Positions 1-6,531 of a stretch of DNA of 10,098 bases are shown piece by piece (within the stretch, counting starts at the first letter, position 1; each line of letters opens with the position of its first letter). Both the position numbers and the translations under genes were made by a program. The DNA is from FLUQ01 sp031548325 (GTDB taxonomy: Bacteria; Desulfobacterota; Desulfovibrionia; Desulfovibrionales; Desulfovibrionaceae), in contig JAVBRE010000084.1 in NCBI GenBank assembly GCA_031548325.1, forward strand, positions 1-10,098, in the 5' to 3' direction. A model generated the notes under the pieces. That model was given only the letters and a program-made list of their open reading frames with translations. It was not told the DNA's origin and made no database searches.

Positions 1-140
1 ATACCCACTCATGGAAAAGAACGGCTTACCTGCCCGTGTGGACGCAACGCTATAATTTCCAGCGTCCTCACACGGCTCTTGGCAGAAAACCTCCGGCCTC
101 TCAATTACTCGGAGGGTGAACAACGTGTTGACACTCTACA
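1..140 (+). mobile_element. Right end of an IS481-like insertion sequence (left part outside window)
   Basis: This stretch holds the transposase C-terminus followed by a short non-coding end. The sequence after the stop, ACAACGTGTTGACACTCTACA (120-140), reads on the other strand as an end starting TGTAGAGTG, the kind of TGT...ACA terminus seen in IS481-family elements. The next bases, CCTAGA (141-146), match NCTAGN, the target reported for IS481 itself, so I place the boundary at 140. The other end and the second target copy lie outside the window, so the target duplication cannot be confirmed. Confidence 0.7.
3..119 (+). CDS. IS481-family transposase, C-terminal fragment (5' end outside window)
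   Basis: The open frame enters from the left edge and stops at TGA 117-119, giving the last 38 residues. It contains RYNFQRPHTALGRKPPASQL, the typical end of the DDE (rve) integrase core of IS481/IS3-type transposases, where a Y-N-x-x-R-P-H-x-(A/S)-L-G motif follows the last catalytic acidic residue. The catalytic DDE residues themselves are upstream and not visible. The frame is intact in the visible part, so the element may be complete. It points toward hslU and ends about 170 bases from the hslU stop codon, so hslU is not interrupted. Family assignment rests on this short motif only. Confidence 0.75.
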   Translation, partial: THSWKRTAYLPVWTQRYNFQRPHTALGRKPPASQLLGG

Positions 141-291
141 CCTAGAGCAGTTTCTCTTTGAAATTGCTCGGCAGACGCGAAACGGATGCCTGCCAAGCGT
201 GGCGTTTGGTTTGTGTGACTTCATTCTGTTATATGCATTCGACGGCATGCTTGGCGAAGTTCGAATTATACAATCTCAAGGTTAAAATGCC

Positions 292-1662
292 CTAAAGTAT
301 ATATCGGGACAGATCCGCATTCACCCGCACGTCGGCCAGGCGTTCGCGCACATAGTCGCTGTCGATGCTCAGGCTTTCGCCGGATTTTTCCGGCGCGTCA
401 AAAGAAAGGTCCGTCAGGATTTTTTCCATAATGGTGTACAGCCGGCGCGCGCCGATATTTTCGGTCTGCCGGTTGACCTCTTCGGCAAAGGACGCGATTT
501 CTTCCAGCGCGTCGGGCATGAAGCTGATGCTGATGTTTTCCGTGCCCAGCAGGGCTTCATACTGCCGGGTCAGGGCATTGTGCGGCTCTTGCAGAATGCG
601 CAAAAATTCTTCTTTGCCGAGCGCGGTCAGTTCCACCCGCAGGGGAAAGCGCCCCTGCAGTTCGGGGATGAGGTCCGAAGGCTTCGCAAAATGAAAAGCC
701 CCGGCCGCGATGAACAGGATGTGGTCGGTTTTGACCGTGCCGTACTTGGTGGAAACGACGCTGCCTTCAACGATGGGCAGAAGATCGCGCTGCACGCCTT
801 CGCGTGAAACGTCGACGCCCTGGCGCCCCTGAGTGGGCACGGCCACCTTGTCGATTTCATCCATAAAGATGATGCCGCTCTGTTCCACCCGCTCGCGGGC
901 TTTTTCCGCCACCTTGTCCGGGTCCACCAGCCTCTGGGTTTCCTCCTGCACCAGGATGGCGTAAGCGTCCTTGATTTTCAGGCGGCGGCGCTTCTTGCGG
1001 GCCGGAAACATTTTGCCGAACATGTCCTTGAACTGGTTGCCCATTTGTTCCATGCCGGGCATGGAGAGAACCTCCATCTGGGGGGCGCTTTCCTCGACTT
1101 CCATTTCAAGTTCACGCTCCAGCAGCTTGCCGTCGCGGAACAGGCCGCGCATTTTTTCGCGAGTGCCCCCGGCGGAAGCAACGGGCACCGGCGGCTGCCC
1201 GTCGGCATACGCGGCGTAATCGGCCTTGGACCCGGTGAAAGGCGAGGAGGGCAAAAGCAGGTCGAGCAGCCGCTCTTCCGCCTGTTGTTCGGCTTTGCCC
1301 AGGACGGCGTCCGTCTCTTCTTCGCGAATGAGTGCGATGCCGATTTCCATCAGGTCGCGGACCATGGATTCCACATCCCGACCCACGTACCCGACCTCGG
1401 TATACTTGGTGGCTTCGACCTTGATGAAGGGCGAGGCGCACAGCTTCGCCAGGCGGCGGGCTATTTCGGTTTTGCCCACGCCGGTGGGACCCATCATGAT
1501 GATGTTTTTGGGCGCGACCTCGTCGCGTAACGCCGGGTCAAGCTGCTGCCGCCGCCAGCGGTTGCGGATGGCGATGGCCACCATGCGTTTGGCCTCGCTC
1601 TGGCCGATGATGTATTTGTCCAGTTCCGCGACGATTTCGCGGGGCGTGAGGGTTGTGCTCAT
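292..1662 (-). CDS. hslU: ATP-dependent protease ATPase subunit HslU (ClpY)
   Basis: HslU is the cytoplasmic AAA+ unfoldase that feeds proteins into the HslV peptidase. The 456-residue product has family length. It opens with TPREIVAELDKYIIGQ, has Walker A GPTGVGKT at 58-65 (K64), the pore motif GYVG at 91-94, an insertion (I) domain at roughly 110-240, Walker B IIFMDEID at 264-271, a sensor-2 GARR near 404-407, and the C-terminal tail LSRYIL that docks into HslV. The ATG has only a weak Shine-Dalgarno sequence (ACGGGA). hslV, usually directly upstream of hslU, is not here: the upstream neighbour is htrA, 88 bases away. I recall that hslV is also unlinked in Desulfovibrio vulgaris, so this may be normal for the group. 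The stop codon is TAG. Confidence 0.96.
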   Translation of the reverse strand: MSTTLTPREIVAELDKYIIGQSEAKRMVAIAIRNRWRRQQLDPALRDEVAPKNIIMMGPTGVGKTEIARRLAKLCASPFIKVEATKYTEVGYVGRDVESMVRDLMEIGIALIREEETDAVLGKAEQQAEERLLDLLLPSSPFTGSKADYAAYADGQPPVPVASAGGTREKMRGLFRDGKLLERELEMEVEESAPQMEVLSMPGMEQMGNQFKDMFGKMFPARKKRRRLKIKDAYAILVQEETQRLVDPDKVAEKARERVEQSGIIFMDEIDKVAVPTQGRQGVDVSREGVQRDLLPIVEGSVVSTKYGTVKTDHILFIAAGAFHFAKPSDLIPELQGRFPLRVELTALGKEEFLRILQEPHNALTRQYEALLGTENISISFMPDALEEIASFAEEVNRQTENIGARRLYTIMEKILTDLSFDAPEKSGESLSIDSDYVRERLADVRVNADLSRYIL

Positions 1663-1696
1663 GAATTTCCCGTGAGGTTGAGACGGCTGTTATGAA

Positions 1697-1731
1697 AACC
1701 GGGACCGGATCGGACAGATTCGGTCCCGGTT
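1697..1731 (-). terminator. Hairpin between htrA and hslU, probable terminator or attenuator
   Basis: Arms AACCGGGACCG (1697-1707) and CGGTCCCGGTT (1721-1731) are exact reverse complements, and a few inner bases can extend the stem. On the minus strand the stem is followed by TTTTC, a short U tract. It lies about 20 bases after the htrA stop and about 35 bases before the hslU start. It could end the htrA transcript or only lower read-through into hslU; no separate hslU promoter is obvious in the small remaining space. Confidence 0.6.
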
Positions 1732-1750
1732 GGATGGACGTTCTGTAGCG

Positions 1751-3172
1751 TTATTTTTTCGCCACTTCAAGGGTGCGGAAAAACTTCTGGCCCTGGCGGG
1801 AGATATAGAGCATCACCGCTCCGCGTTCTTTGCCCTGGGTTTCCAGAACCTTGTCCAGGTCGGCCGGGCTGTTGACCGGATGGCCGCTGGCGGCGAGGAT
1901 GACGTCGCCTCTGCGGATTCCCGCGTCGTCCGCGGGTTTGCCGCTTTCAACCTCGGTGATCAGCAGGCCCTGGGCCTTGTCCAGGCGCAGGCGGTTCAGG
2001 TCTTCGCCGGTCACCTTGCGCAGGGAAATACCCAGCAGTTCAACGACCGGCGCTGTTTTGGCGGACTCTTTTTCCTTGTCGGCGGTTTCCGTGCCCCGTT
2101 CGCCCAAGGTCAGCGAAAGTTCCTTTTCCGCGCCGTTTCGCCAGACTGTCACCGTAGCATGGCTGCCGGGTTTGAGGTCGGAGATTTTGCGCACAAGATC
2201 GCTGGAATCGTCAACTGCAACACCGTTGATTTTGAGAACCACGTCGCCGGGCTTCATGCCCGCTTTGGCCGCCGGGTTGCCGGGTTGCACGTCGCCCACC
2301 AGCGCGCCCTTGGCGTCGGGCAGGCCCAAGGCTTTGGCGCCGTTTTCGTCCAGGCTCTGGATGGTCACGCCTATCCAGCCGCGGGTGACCTTGCGGTCGG
2401 TGCGCAGCTTGGCGATGATGTCTTTGGCCATATTGCTGGGAATGGCAAAGCCGATACCCTGGCCGCCGGCGATGATGGCCGCGTTGATGCCGATGACGTC
2501 GCCGTTCATGTTCAGCAGGGGGCCGCCGCTGTTGCCGGGGTTGATGGAAGCGTCCGTCTGCAGAAAACTGTCAAAGGCCCCGGAGCGGATATTGCGGCCC
2601 TTGGCGGAAACGATGCCGGAGGTCACGGTGTGGTCCAGGCCGAAGGGGTTGCCGATGGCCAGCACCCATTCGCCCACCTGCAGGGCGTCGGAATCGCCGA
2701 ACTTCAAAAAAGGCAGGTTCTTGGCGTCGATTTTGAGCAGGGCCAGATCGGTTTCCTTGTCGCTGCCGATGAGGGTAGCTTTGTAGGACCGTTCCTTGCC
2801 GCCTTTTTCGCCGAAAGAAACTTGGATACTGTCCGCGCCGCTGATCACATGATGATTGGTCACAATGTATCCGTCAGCGGAAATGACAAAACCCGAGCCC
2901 AAAGAATGCTGCTTGCGCTGGCGCGGGGCCTGCCGCTCGCCCTTGTCAAAGGGGCCGCCCGGCATGTCGCGGAAAAAGTCGTCAAACGGCGAAGGAAAGG
3001 GAAAAGGCCCTTTCTGAGGCCTTGAAGTCACCACTTTTTCGGTGTTGATGTTGACTACAGCCGGGCCGGCCGATTTGACCAGTGCGGTAAAATCGCCCGG
3101 AACAGCCGCCGGCGCCGAAGCGGCGGCGAGAAATACGATAAGAAAGGCAAAAAGTATGGATTTGCGAACCAT
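1751..3172 (-). CDS. htrA: HtrA/DegP-like periplasmic serine protease (protease Do, S1C)
   Basis: This is a periplasmic serine protease and chaperone that degrades or refolds damaged envelope proteins. The 473-residue product starts with a signal peptide (MVRKSILFAFLIVFLAAASA, likely cut near APAA). A trypsin-like domain follows, with the triad H108 (TNHHV), D142 (TDLALLKI) and S215 (GNSGGPL). PDZ1 covers about 265-350, then a charged linker (about 358-375), then PDZ2 at about 380-465. Two PDZ domains match DegP/DegQ rather than DegS. The start at 3172 was chosen over an in-frame ATG at 3280 because it places the signal peptide at the N-terminus and has AAGGAG about 7 bases upstream. The next gene downstream is hslU, another proteolysis gene, across a hairpin. 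The loop after the signal region is rich in Pro and Phe, as in other HtrA proteins. Symbol htrA is used in the broad sense. Confidence 0.95.
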   Translation of the reverse strand: MVRKSILFAFLIVFLAAASAPAAVPGDFTALVKSAGPAVVNINTEKVVTSRPQKGPFPFPSPFDDFFRDMPGGPFDKGERQAPRQRKQHSLGSGFVISADGYIVTNHHVISGADSIQVSFGEKGGKERSYKATLIGSDKETDLALLKIDAKNLPFLKFGDSDALQVGEWVLAIGNPFGLDHTVTSGIVSAKGRNIRSGAFDSFLQTDASINPGNSGGPLLNMNGDVIGINAAIIAGGQGIGFAIPSNMAKDIIAKLRTDRKVTRGWIGVTIQSLDENGAKALGLPDAKGALVGDVQPGNPAAKAGMKPGDVVLKINGVAVDDSSDLVRKISDLKPGSHATVTVWRNGAEKELSLTLGERGTETADKEKESAKTAPVVELLGISLRKVTGEDLNRLRLDKAQGLLITEVESGKPADDAGIRRGDVILAASGHPVNSPADLDKVLETQGKERGAVMLYISRQGQKFFRTLEVAKK

Positions 3173-3269
3173 GCCGGTCTCCTTGAGTGCGCCGACGCTC
3201 ACGGAACATTGCATCGGCAATGCGGCCGTGTGGACGAAAAGCCCTTGCGCCGGAATTACGTACCTGCAT

Positions 3270-3297
3270 ATCATAGGCACGACCCAGGCAAAGTAAA
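3270..3297 (-). promoter_or_regulatory. Candidate sigma-70-type promoter for htrA
   Basis: On the minus strand, TTTACT (3292-3297) and TATGAT (3270-3275) are separated by 16 bases and lie about 100 bases before the htrA start. The -10 matches 5 of 6 consensus bases and the -35 matches 4 of 6. The -35 is just past the stop of the flavoprotein gene. No convincing heat-shock (sigma-32) or CIRCE element was seen. Confidence 0.4.
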
Positions 3298-3314
3298 GCG
3301 GCTGGAGGGTATTT

Positions 3315-3914
3315 TTATTTGGGCAGGGACGCCAGGTGCGGCTTCAGCGCATTTCCCAGCCAGGCGATCATCTCTCCCAAGTGGCGCATGTTGTTCAGAC
3401 CCTCGGCGTCATTTTCCACTTCTTTGGGTTTCAGGCCGTATCCGATGTTCCAGTATACGGATCCGGGGATGACCATGCCCAGAATCTGAAACAGATGGTT
3501 CATGGTGTCAAAGACATGGGTGCCCCCGCCGCGCCGCACGGCGACAACGCTTGCACCGATCTTGCCCGCGAATGGGTTGCCGTTGGCCATGGACACGAAA
3601 CCGCCGCGATCGATCAGGGCCTTCATTTCGGCGGTCACGTCCGTAAAATAGGTGGGCGAGCCCAGAATGACGGCGTCAGCTGCCAGCATGCGGGGAAAAA
3701 TACCGTCATTGAAGGCGTCGTCGTTCAGCGCGCAACGATTGTCCTTTCTTTTGAAGCACTGCGTACAGGCGATGCAGCCGCGCAGAGGCTTGCCGCCGAT
3801 CTGGATCATTTCCGTTTCCCAGCCGGCTTTTTTGATCGGGGCGAGCACGTGGTTCAGCAGGGTTTCCGTATTGCCGCCCTTGCGGGGGCTGCCGTTGATG
3901 GCGAGCGCTAACAT
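3315..3914 (-). CDS. Flavodoxin-fold NAD(P)H-dependent FMN reductase / putative iron-sulfur flavoprotein
   Basis: A cytoplasmic flavin-binding redox protein of 199 residues. GSPRKGGNTETLL at 8-20 is the FMN phosphate-binding loop of the flavodoxin/FMN-reductase fold, and SPTYF at 86-90 followed by a conserved helix (ALIDRGG) is typical of the same superfamily. Cys47, Cys50, Cys53 and Cys61 form CX2CX2CX7C, which resembles the compact cysteine motif of archaeal and anaerobe iron-sulfur flavoproteins (Isf) that hold a 4Fe-4S cluster. Those proteins are proposed to handle O2, peroxide or ferredoxin electrons; the substrate here is unknown. The ATG at 3914 has a strong AAGGAGG 7 bases upstream, which lies in the 14-base gap after the uppP stop, so the two genes are very probably co-transcribed. 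No terminator is apparent after the stop. Confidence 0.88.
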   Translation of the reverse strand: MLALAINGSPRKGGNTETLLNHVLAPIKKAGWETEMIQIGGKPLRGCIACTQCFKRKDNRCALNDDAFNDGIFPRMLAADAVILGSPTYFTDVTAEMKALIDRGGFVSMANGNPFAGKIGASVVAVRRGGGTHVFDTMNHLFQILGMVIPGSVYWNIGYGLKPKEVENDAEGLNNMRHLGEMIAWLGNALKPHLASLPK

Positions 3915-3928
3915 GATGAGCCTCCTTG

Positions 3929-4723
3929 TTATGTGAAAAAACAGTAGACCAGCGGCGCGAGAGCCAGACGGTACCAGGCGAAGGGGCGCAGGGATATCCG
4001 GCCCACCAGCCCGATGAAAAGTTTGACGGCAAACAAGGCCGCCAGAAAAGAAACCAGCATGCCCACGGCAAAGAAGGGAATGTCCGCGGCGCTCAGATCG
4101 GACGCCGATTTGTACAGATCATAGCCGGTGGCGGCCGCCATGATGGGCACGGCGGCGATAAAGGAATATTCCGCGGCGAGAGCGCGCCGCGCGCCCAACA
4201 GCATGCCGCCCATGATGGTGGAAGCGGAACGTGAAAAACCCGGCCAAAGGGACAGGCACTGGCAGCAGCCTATACCCAAAGCCATGGCGGGCGTTATCTC
4301 GTCAAGTTCGGTATAGCGTATGCGCGGCCGCATATTTTCAACCAGCAGCATGATGATCGCGCCCACGGCCAGGGCCGCCGCCACGCTGACGGGGTTGAAC
4401 AGATAGGCCTTGATGTGCCCCCGGGCGAAAAGCCCCAGCAAACTGGCGGGCAGACAGGTCAGAAAGAGCAGAAAAAGCCCGCGCGCACCGGAAAAACGCA
4501 ATCCGGGCCTGGGAACCAGCAGCCCCCGGAAGCGGGGCCAGTACAGCAGCAGCACTGCCAGAATGGATCCCAACTGGATCACGACTTCGAATGTTTTTAT
4601 GCGCGCGCTGTCTTCACCGAGCAGAGCGCTGGTAATGATAAGGTGGCCGGAAGACGAAACGGGAAGAAATTCCGTCAGCCCCTGAACAATGCCGAGGATG
4701 GTCGCAAGAAAATATTCGGACAT
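3929..4723 (-). CDS. uppP: Undecaprenyl-diphosphatase UppP (BacA family)
   Basis: An integral inner-membrane enzyme that dephosphorylates undecaprenyl pyrophosphate to the monophosphate. It recycles the lipid carrier of peptidoglycan and other surface polymers and gives some bacitracin resistance. The 264-residue product is close to the family norm. It shows the first signature QGLTEFLPVSSSGHL (Q14, E18, S23-S25, H27) and the second, PGFSRSAST (161-169, R165), with multiple hydrophobic membrane segments. Position 14 is Gln in the E/Q-XXX-E motif, a variant reported in the family. I chose ATG 4723 because it has GGAAG just upstream and begins right before the conserved first helix; an ATG at 4738 would add five residues but has no ribosome-binding site. 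The gene lies 61 bases after the aminotransferase gene, across a hairpin. Confidence 0.95.
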   Translation of the reverse strand: MSEYFLATILGIVQGLTEFLPVSSSGHLIITSALLGEDSARIKTFEVVIQLGSILAVLLLYWPRFRGLLVPRPGLRFSGARGLFLLFLTCLPASLLGLFARGHIKAYLFNPVSVAAALAVGAIIMLLVENMRPRIRYTELDEITPAMALGIGCCQCLSLWPGFSRSASTIMGGMLLGARRALAAEYSFIAAVPIMAAATGYDLYKSASDLSAADIPFFAVGMLVSFLAALFAVKLFIGLVGRISLRPFAWYRLALAPLVYCFFT

Positions 4724-4740
4724 GGAACTTCCAGGCAAAC

Positions 4741-4768
4741 AAGCCGGATGGCGGTCGCCGTCCGGCTT
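4741..4768 (-). terminator. Hairpin between aminotransferase gene and uppP, possible terminator
   Basis: AAGCCGGA (4741-4748) and TCCGGCTT (4761-4768) pair exactly, and GGC/GCC inside extends the stem to about 12 pairs around a 4-base loop. On the minus strand it is followed by GTTTGCC, a poor U tract. It lies 16 bases beyond the aminotransferase stop. Termination may be partial, since I see no clear separate promoter for uppP in the short space left. Confidence 0.55.
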
Positions 4769-4784
4769 GTCGTACCGTGCGTCA

Positions 4785-5978
4785 TTATTGCGCGTATTGT
4801 TTGAGTTTTGTCAGGCCTGTCCGGATGTCGGTTTCGTCGATGCCGGAGAATGCCAGGCGGATATAGCAGCGCTTTTCGGACGGCAAAGGTTTGCCGAAAT
4901 GCATGCGGGTGCAGAAAGAAACCCCCGTCCTGGCCAGCACGTCGTCGGCAAAGGCGTCGTAGTCGCCGGCAAAGCCTTTGGCGGCCATCAGGTCCGTGAC
5001 GTCGGGATACAGATAGAACGAGGCGTTGGGCTTGATGCAGCGTACACCGGGAATGGAGTTCATGATGTCCACGGCCGTGTCGCGCCGGGCGCGCAGGGTT
5101 TCCACTATTTTTACCGGGCCGCTCTGATCGCCGGTAAGTCCTTCCAGCCCGGCCCACTGCACGATCTGGCTGGTGCAGGATTCGATGTTGACGTTCATCT
5201 TGTTGAAAATGTCGATAACGGCTTTGGGCCCTATGGCGGCGCCCAGCCGCCAGCCGGTCATGGCGAATTTTTTGGAGAAGGTGTACAGCAACACGCTGCG
5301 TTCCGGCATGCCCGGTTCCGAGACGATGCTTTTTGCTCTATGGTCGTAATGGGTTTCAAAATACGCTTCGTCAAGCAGAACCCACAGGTTGTGCCGGATT
5401 GCCAGTTCCGCCAGGCGGGATCGTTCGGCGGTGGAACACTCGGCCCCCGTGGGGTTGTGGTAGTCGTTGACGATGAGCAGTTTCGCGCGGGGGGTGATGG
5501 CCTTTTCCAGGGCGTCAAAGTCGATGGAAAAACTGTTTTCGCGCGGCACGATGGGGTAGGGGGCGACCTTGCCGCCCAAAAAGTTGATCTGAGATTCATA
5601 AATGGGAAAGCCCGGTGTGGGGCAGAGCACCTCGTCGCCGGGGTTCATCAGCGTCAGCAGAAATTTGCTGATGACGGGTTTGCCGCCGGGCTGCACGGAC
5701 ACATTTTCCATGCTGTAGCTGGTGCCGCGCTGTCTGTTGGCGTCCTGGGCCAAAGCGTCGCGCAATGGCGCGATGCCCGCGGGGGGGCAGTAGCCCGTCT
5801 TGCCTTCGGCCATGGCGCGGTTCGCCGCCGCGACCACGTTGGCCGGCGTGGGCAGGTTCAGATCCCCGATATGAAAGGGGTGGACGGTTCCGCCCGCGGC
5901 TGTGTGGGCCGCCGCGCGCGCGGCCACGGCAAAAGCGGTTTCAGTGCCCAGGTCGCTGACACGATGTGCTGTTTGCAT
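4785..5978 (-). CDS. PLP-dependent class I/II aminotransferase (aspartate-aminotransferase-like)
   Basis: A cytoplasmic fold-type I PLP enzyme of 397 residues that should move an amino group between an amino acid and a 2-oxoacid. Visible hallmarks: GYCPPAG at 62-68 (equivalent of the YxxxxG substrate region), NPTG at 175-178, the DEAY aspartate D203 that contacts the pyridine nitrogen, the PLP-binding lysine K236 in FSKKFAMTGWRLG, and a late YIRLAFSG with the probable carboxylate-binding arginine. It belongs to the aspartate/tyrosine/alanine-type group, but the sequence does not fix the substrate, so no symbol is given. The ATG at 5978 has AGGAAG a few bases upstream. It is the first gene of the leftward block and is divergent from the symporter gene. 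Confidence 0.92.
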   Translation of the reverse strand: MQTAHRVSDLGTETAFAVAARAAAHTAAGGTVHPFHIGDLNLPTPANVVAAANRAMAEGKTGYCPPAGIAPLRDALAQDANRQRGTSYSMENVSVQPGGKPVISKFLLTLMNPGDEVLCPTPGFPIYESQINFLGGKVAPYPIVPRENSFSIDFDALEKAITPRAKLLIVNDYHNPTGAECSTAERSRLAELAIRHNLWVLLDEAYFETHYDHRAKSIVSEPGMPERSVLLYTFSKKFAMTGWRLGAAIGPKAVIDIFNKMNVNIESCTSQIVQWAGLEGLTGDQSGPVKIVETLRARRDTAVDIMNSIPGVRCIKPNASFYLYPDVTDLMAAKGFAGDYDAFADDVLARTGVSFCTRMHFGKPLPSEKRCYIRLAFSGIDETDIRTGLTKLKQYAQ

Positions 5979-6057
5979 ATATCTTCCTAAAAATGTTTAA
6001 TAAATTACAGTCGGGACGCCTCGGGATGCGCCTGCTTCGATCCGATATGAGACGAAC

Positions 6058-6084
6058 GCTATAAGCATTGTTTCCCCTTGTCAA
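6058..6084 (-). promoter_or_regulatory. Candidate promoter for the aminotransferase gene
   Basis: On the minus strand a perfect TTGACA (6079-6084) is followed, 15 bases later, by TATAGC (6058-6063). The spacing is short and the -10 matches only four consensus bases, so this is tentative. It would give a leader of about 70 bases before the ATG at 5978. Confidence 0.35.
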
Positions 6085-6286
6085 TTCCGTCCGCGCTCCG
6101 GTTGTGGTTCATACACGGCTCGCCCGAAGCGCAAGCGAAATCGCAACCAGGCTTCGGCGGCGCCATCCCATCAGCCTCATTCCTGTTCATTGCGGAACAA
6201 AGGCCAGACGTATGGCAGGCGTGAATCCGCGAGCTGATCACGGCGTTCCCCAAATTGCCGCGCGGAAGAATCAGGCAGTAGAAAAA

Positions 6287-6302
6287 CTGTAAACGGTTTC
6301 CC
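6287..6302 (+). promoter_or_regulatory. Upstream LacI-family-like operator candidate
   Basis: CTGTAAACGGTTTCCC shares TGTAAACG-N-TTTC with the site at 6368-6383. Its symmetric core is AAACGGTTT, an odd-length palindrome, so it is a weaker match. It sits at the boundary where the AT-rich zone begins, 81 bases centre to centre from the second site. Confidence 0.35.
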
Positions 6303-6367
6303 TGTTGTTTTATTTATTATCTCAAAAAATACTAAAAAACTAATTATAATTTAATGTAAAAATCAAG

Positions 6368-6383
6368 ATGTAAACGTTTTCAT
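6368..6383 (+). promoter_or_regulatory. LacI-family/cre-like operator overlapping the symporter promoter
   Basis: ATGTAAACGTTTTCAT is a near-perfect CG-centred palindrome that fits the Bacillus cre consensus WTGNNARCGNWWWCAW at every position. CcpA itself is not expected in this type of organism, but the central CG with flanking A/T half-sites is shared by many LacI-family regulators. It covers the predicted -35 (6377-6382). A further palindrome, TTCA-N8-TGAA (6379-6394), is centred 11 bases downstream, on the same helix face. Confidence 0.45.
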
Positions 6384-6405
6384 AACGTATTGAATATAAT
6401 ATAAA
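6377..6405 (+). promoter_or_regulatory. Candidate sigma-70-type promoter for the symporter gene
   Basis: TTTTCA (6377-6382) and TATAAA (6400-6405) are 17 bases apart. A TATAAT at 6395-6400 is an alternative -10 but lacks a well-spaced -35. The leader to the start codon would be about 120 bases. The overlap with the palindromes suggests regulated transcription. Confidence 0.45.
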
Positions 6406-6531
6406 AGAGTTTACTCCTCTAATTCTTTTTGGTAAGTCTTCATTGCGGCATAGCTTAAAATAGGAAGTGTTATTATGCATAGTGATTTATGTTTCAGAAA
6501 GATGAATATTACCATATAAAAGGAGTTCATG

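Larger units (their letters stand above)
5979..6528. other. Divergent intergenic region with two composition zones
   Basis: No gene is supported in these 550 bases. The left part (about 5979-6285) has a GC content like the coding DNA. It contains short open frames on both strands (for example 6068-6292 plus and 6059-6253 minus) that lack good ribosome-binding sites and resemble nothing I know. The right part (about 6290-6528) is strongly AT-rich and carries the symporter promoter and palindromes described separately. The aminotransferase leader occupies the left end. Confidence 0.6.

Noticed and set aside
192..255. GCCAAGC/GCTTGGC inverted repeat as an hslU terminator
   Set aside because: The arms are only 7 bases and are 50 bases apart, with no T run on the minus strand after them.
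79..285. A 68-codon plus-strand frame at the insertion sequence end
   Set aside because: It overlaps the transposase end in another frame and crosses the predicted element boundary; no ribosome-binding site and no recognisable product.
1730..3025. A 431-codon open frame on the plus strand opposite htrA
   Set aside because: Antisense shadow of a protease gene with intact catalytic triad and two PDZ domains; no recognisable domain of its own.
3173..3192. GCACTC upstream of htrA, resembling half of a CIRCE heat-shock operator
   Set aside because: The second half-site is absent, and the bases overlap the ribosome-binding region by chance.
4680..4684. Gln in place of the first Glu of the UppP E-XXX-E motif
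   Set aside because: The family motif is described as E/Q-XXX-E, so this is normal variation and not evidence of a dead enzyme.
4689..5990. A 433-codon open frame on the plus strand opposite the aminotransferase gene
   Set aside because: Antisense shadow; the minus strand carries the PLP lysine and other family motifs.
6059..6292. Short open frames of 64 (minus) and 74 (plus) codons in the divergent intergenic region
   Set aside because: They overlap each other on opposite strands, lack good ribosome-binding sites and show no known motif. One overlaps the candidate aminotransferase promoter.
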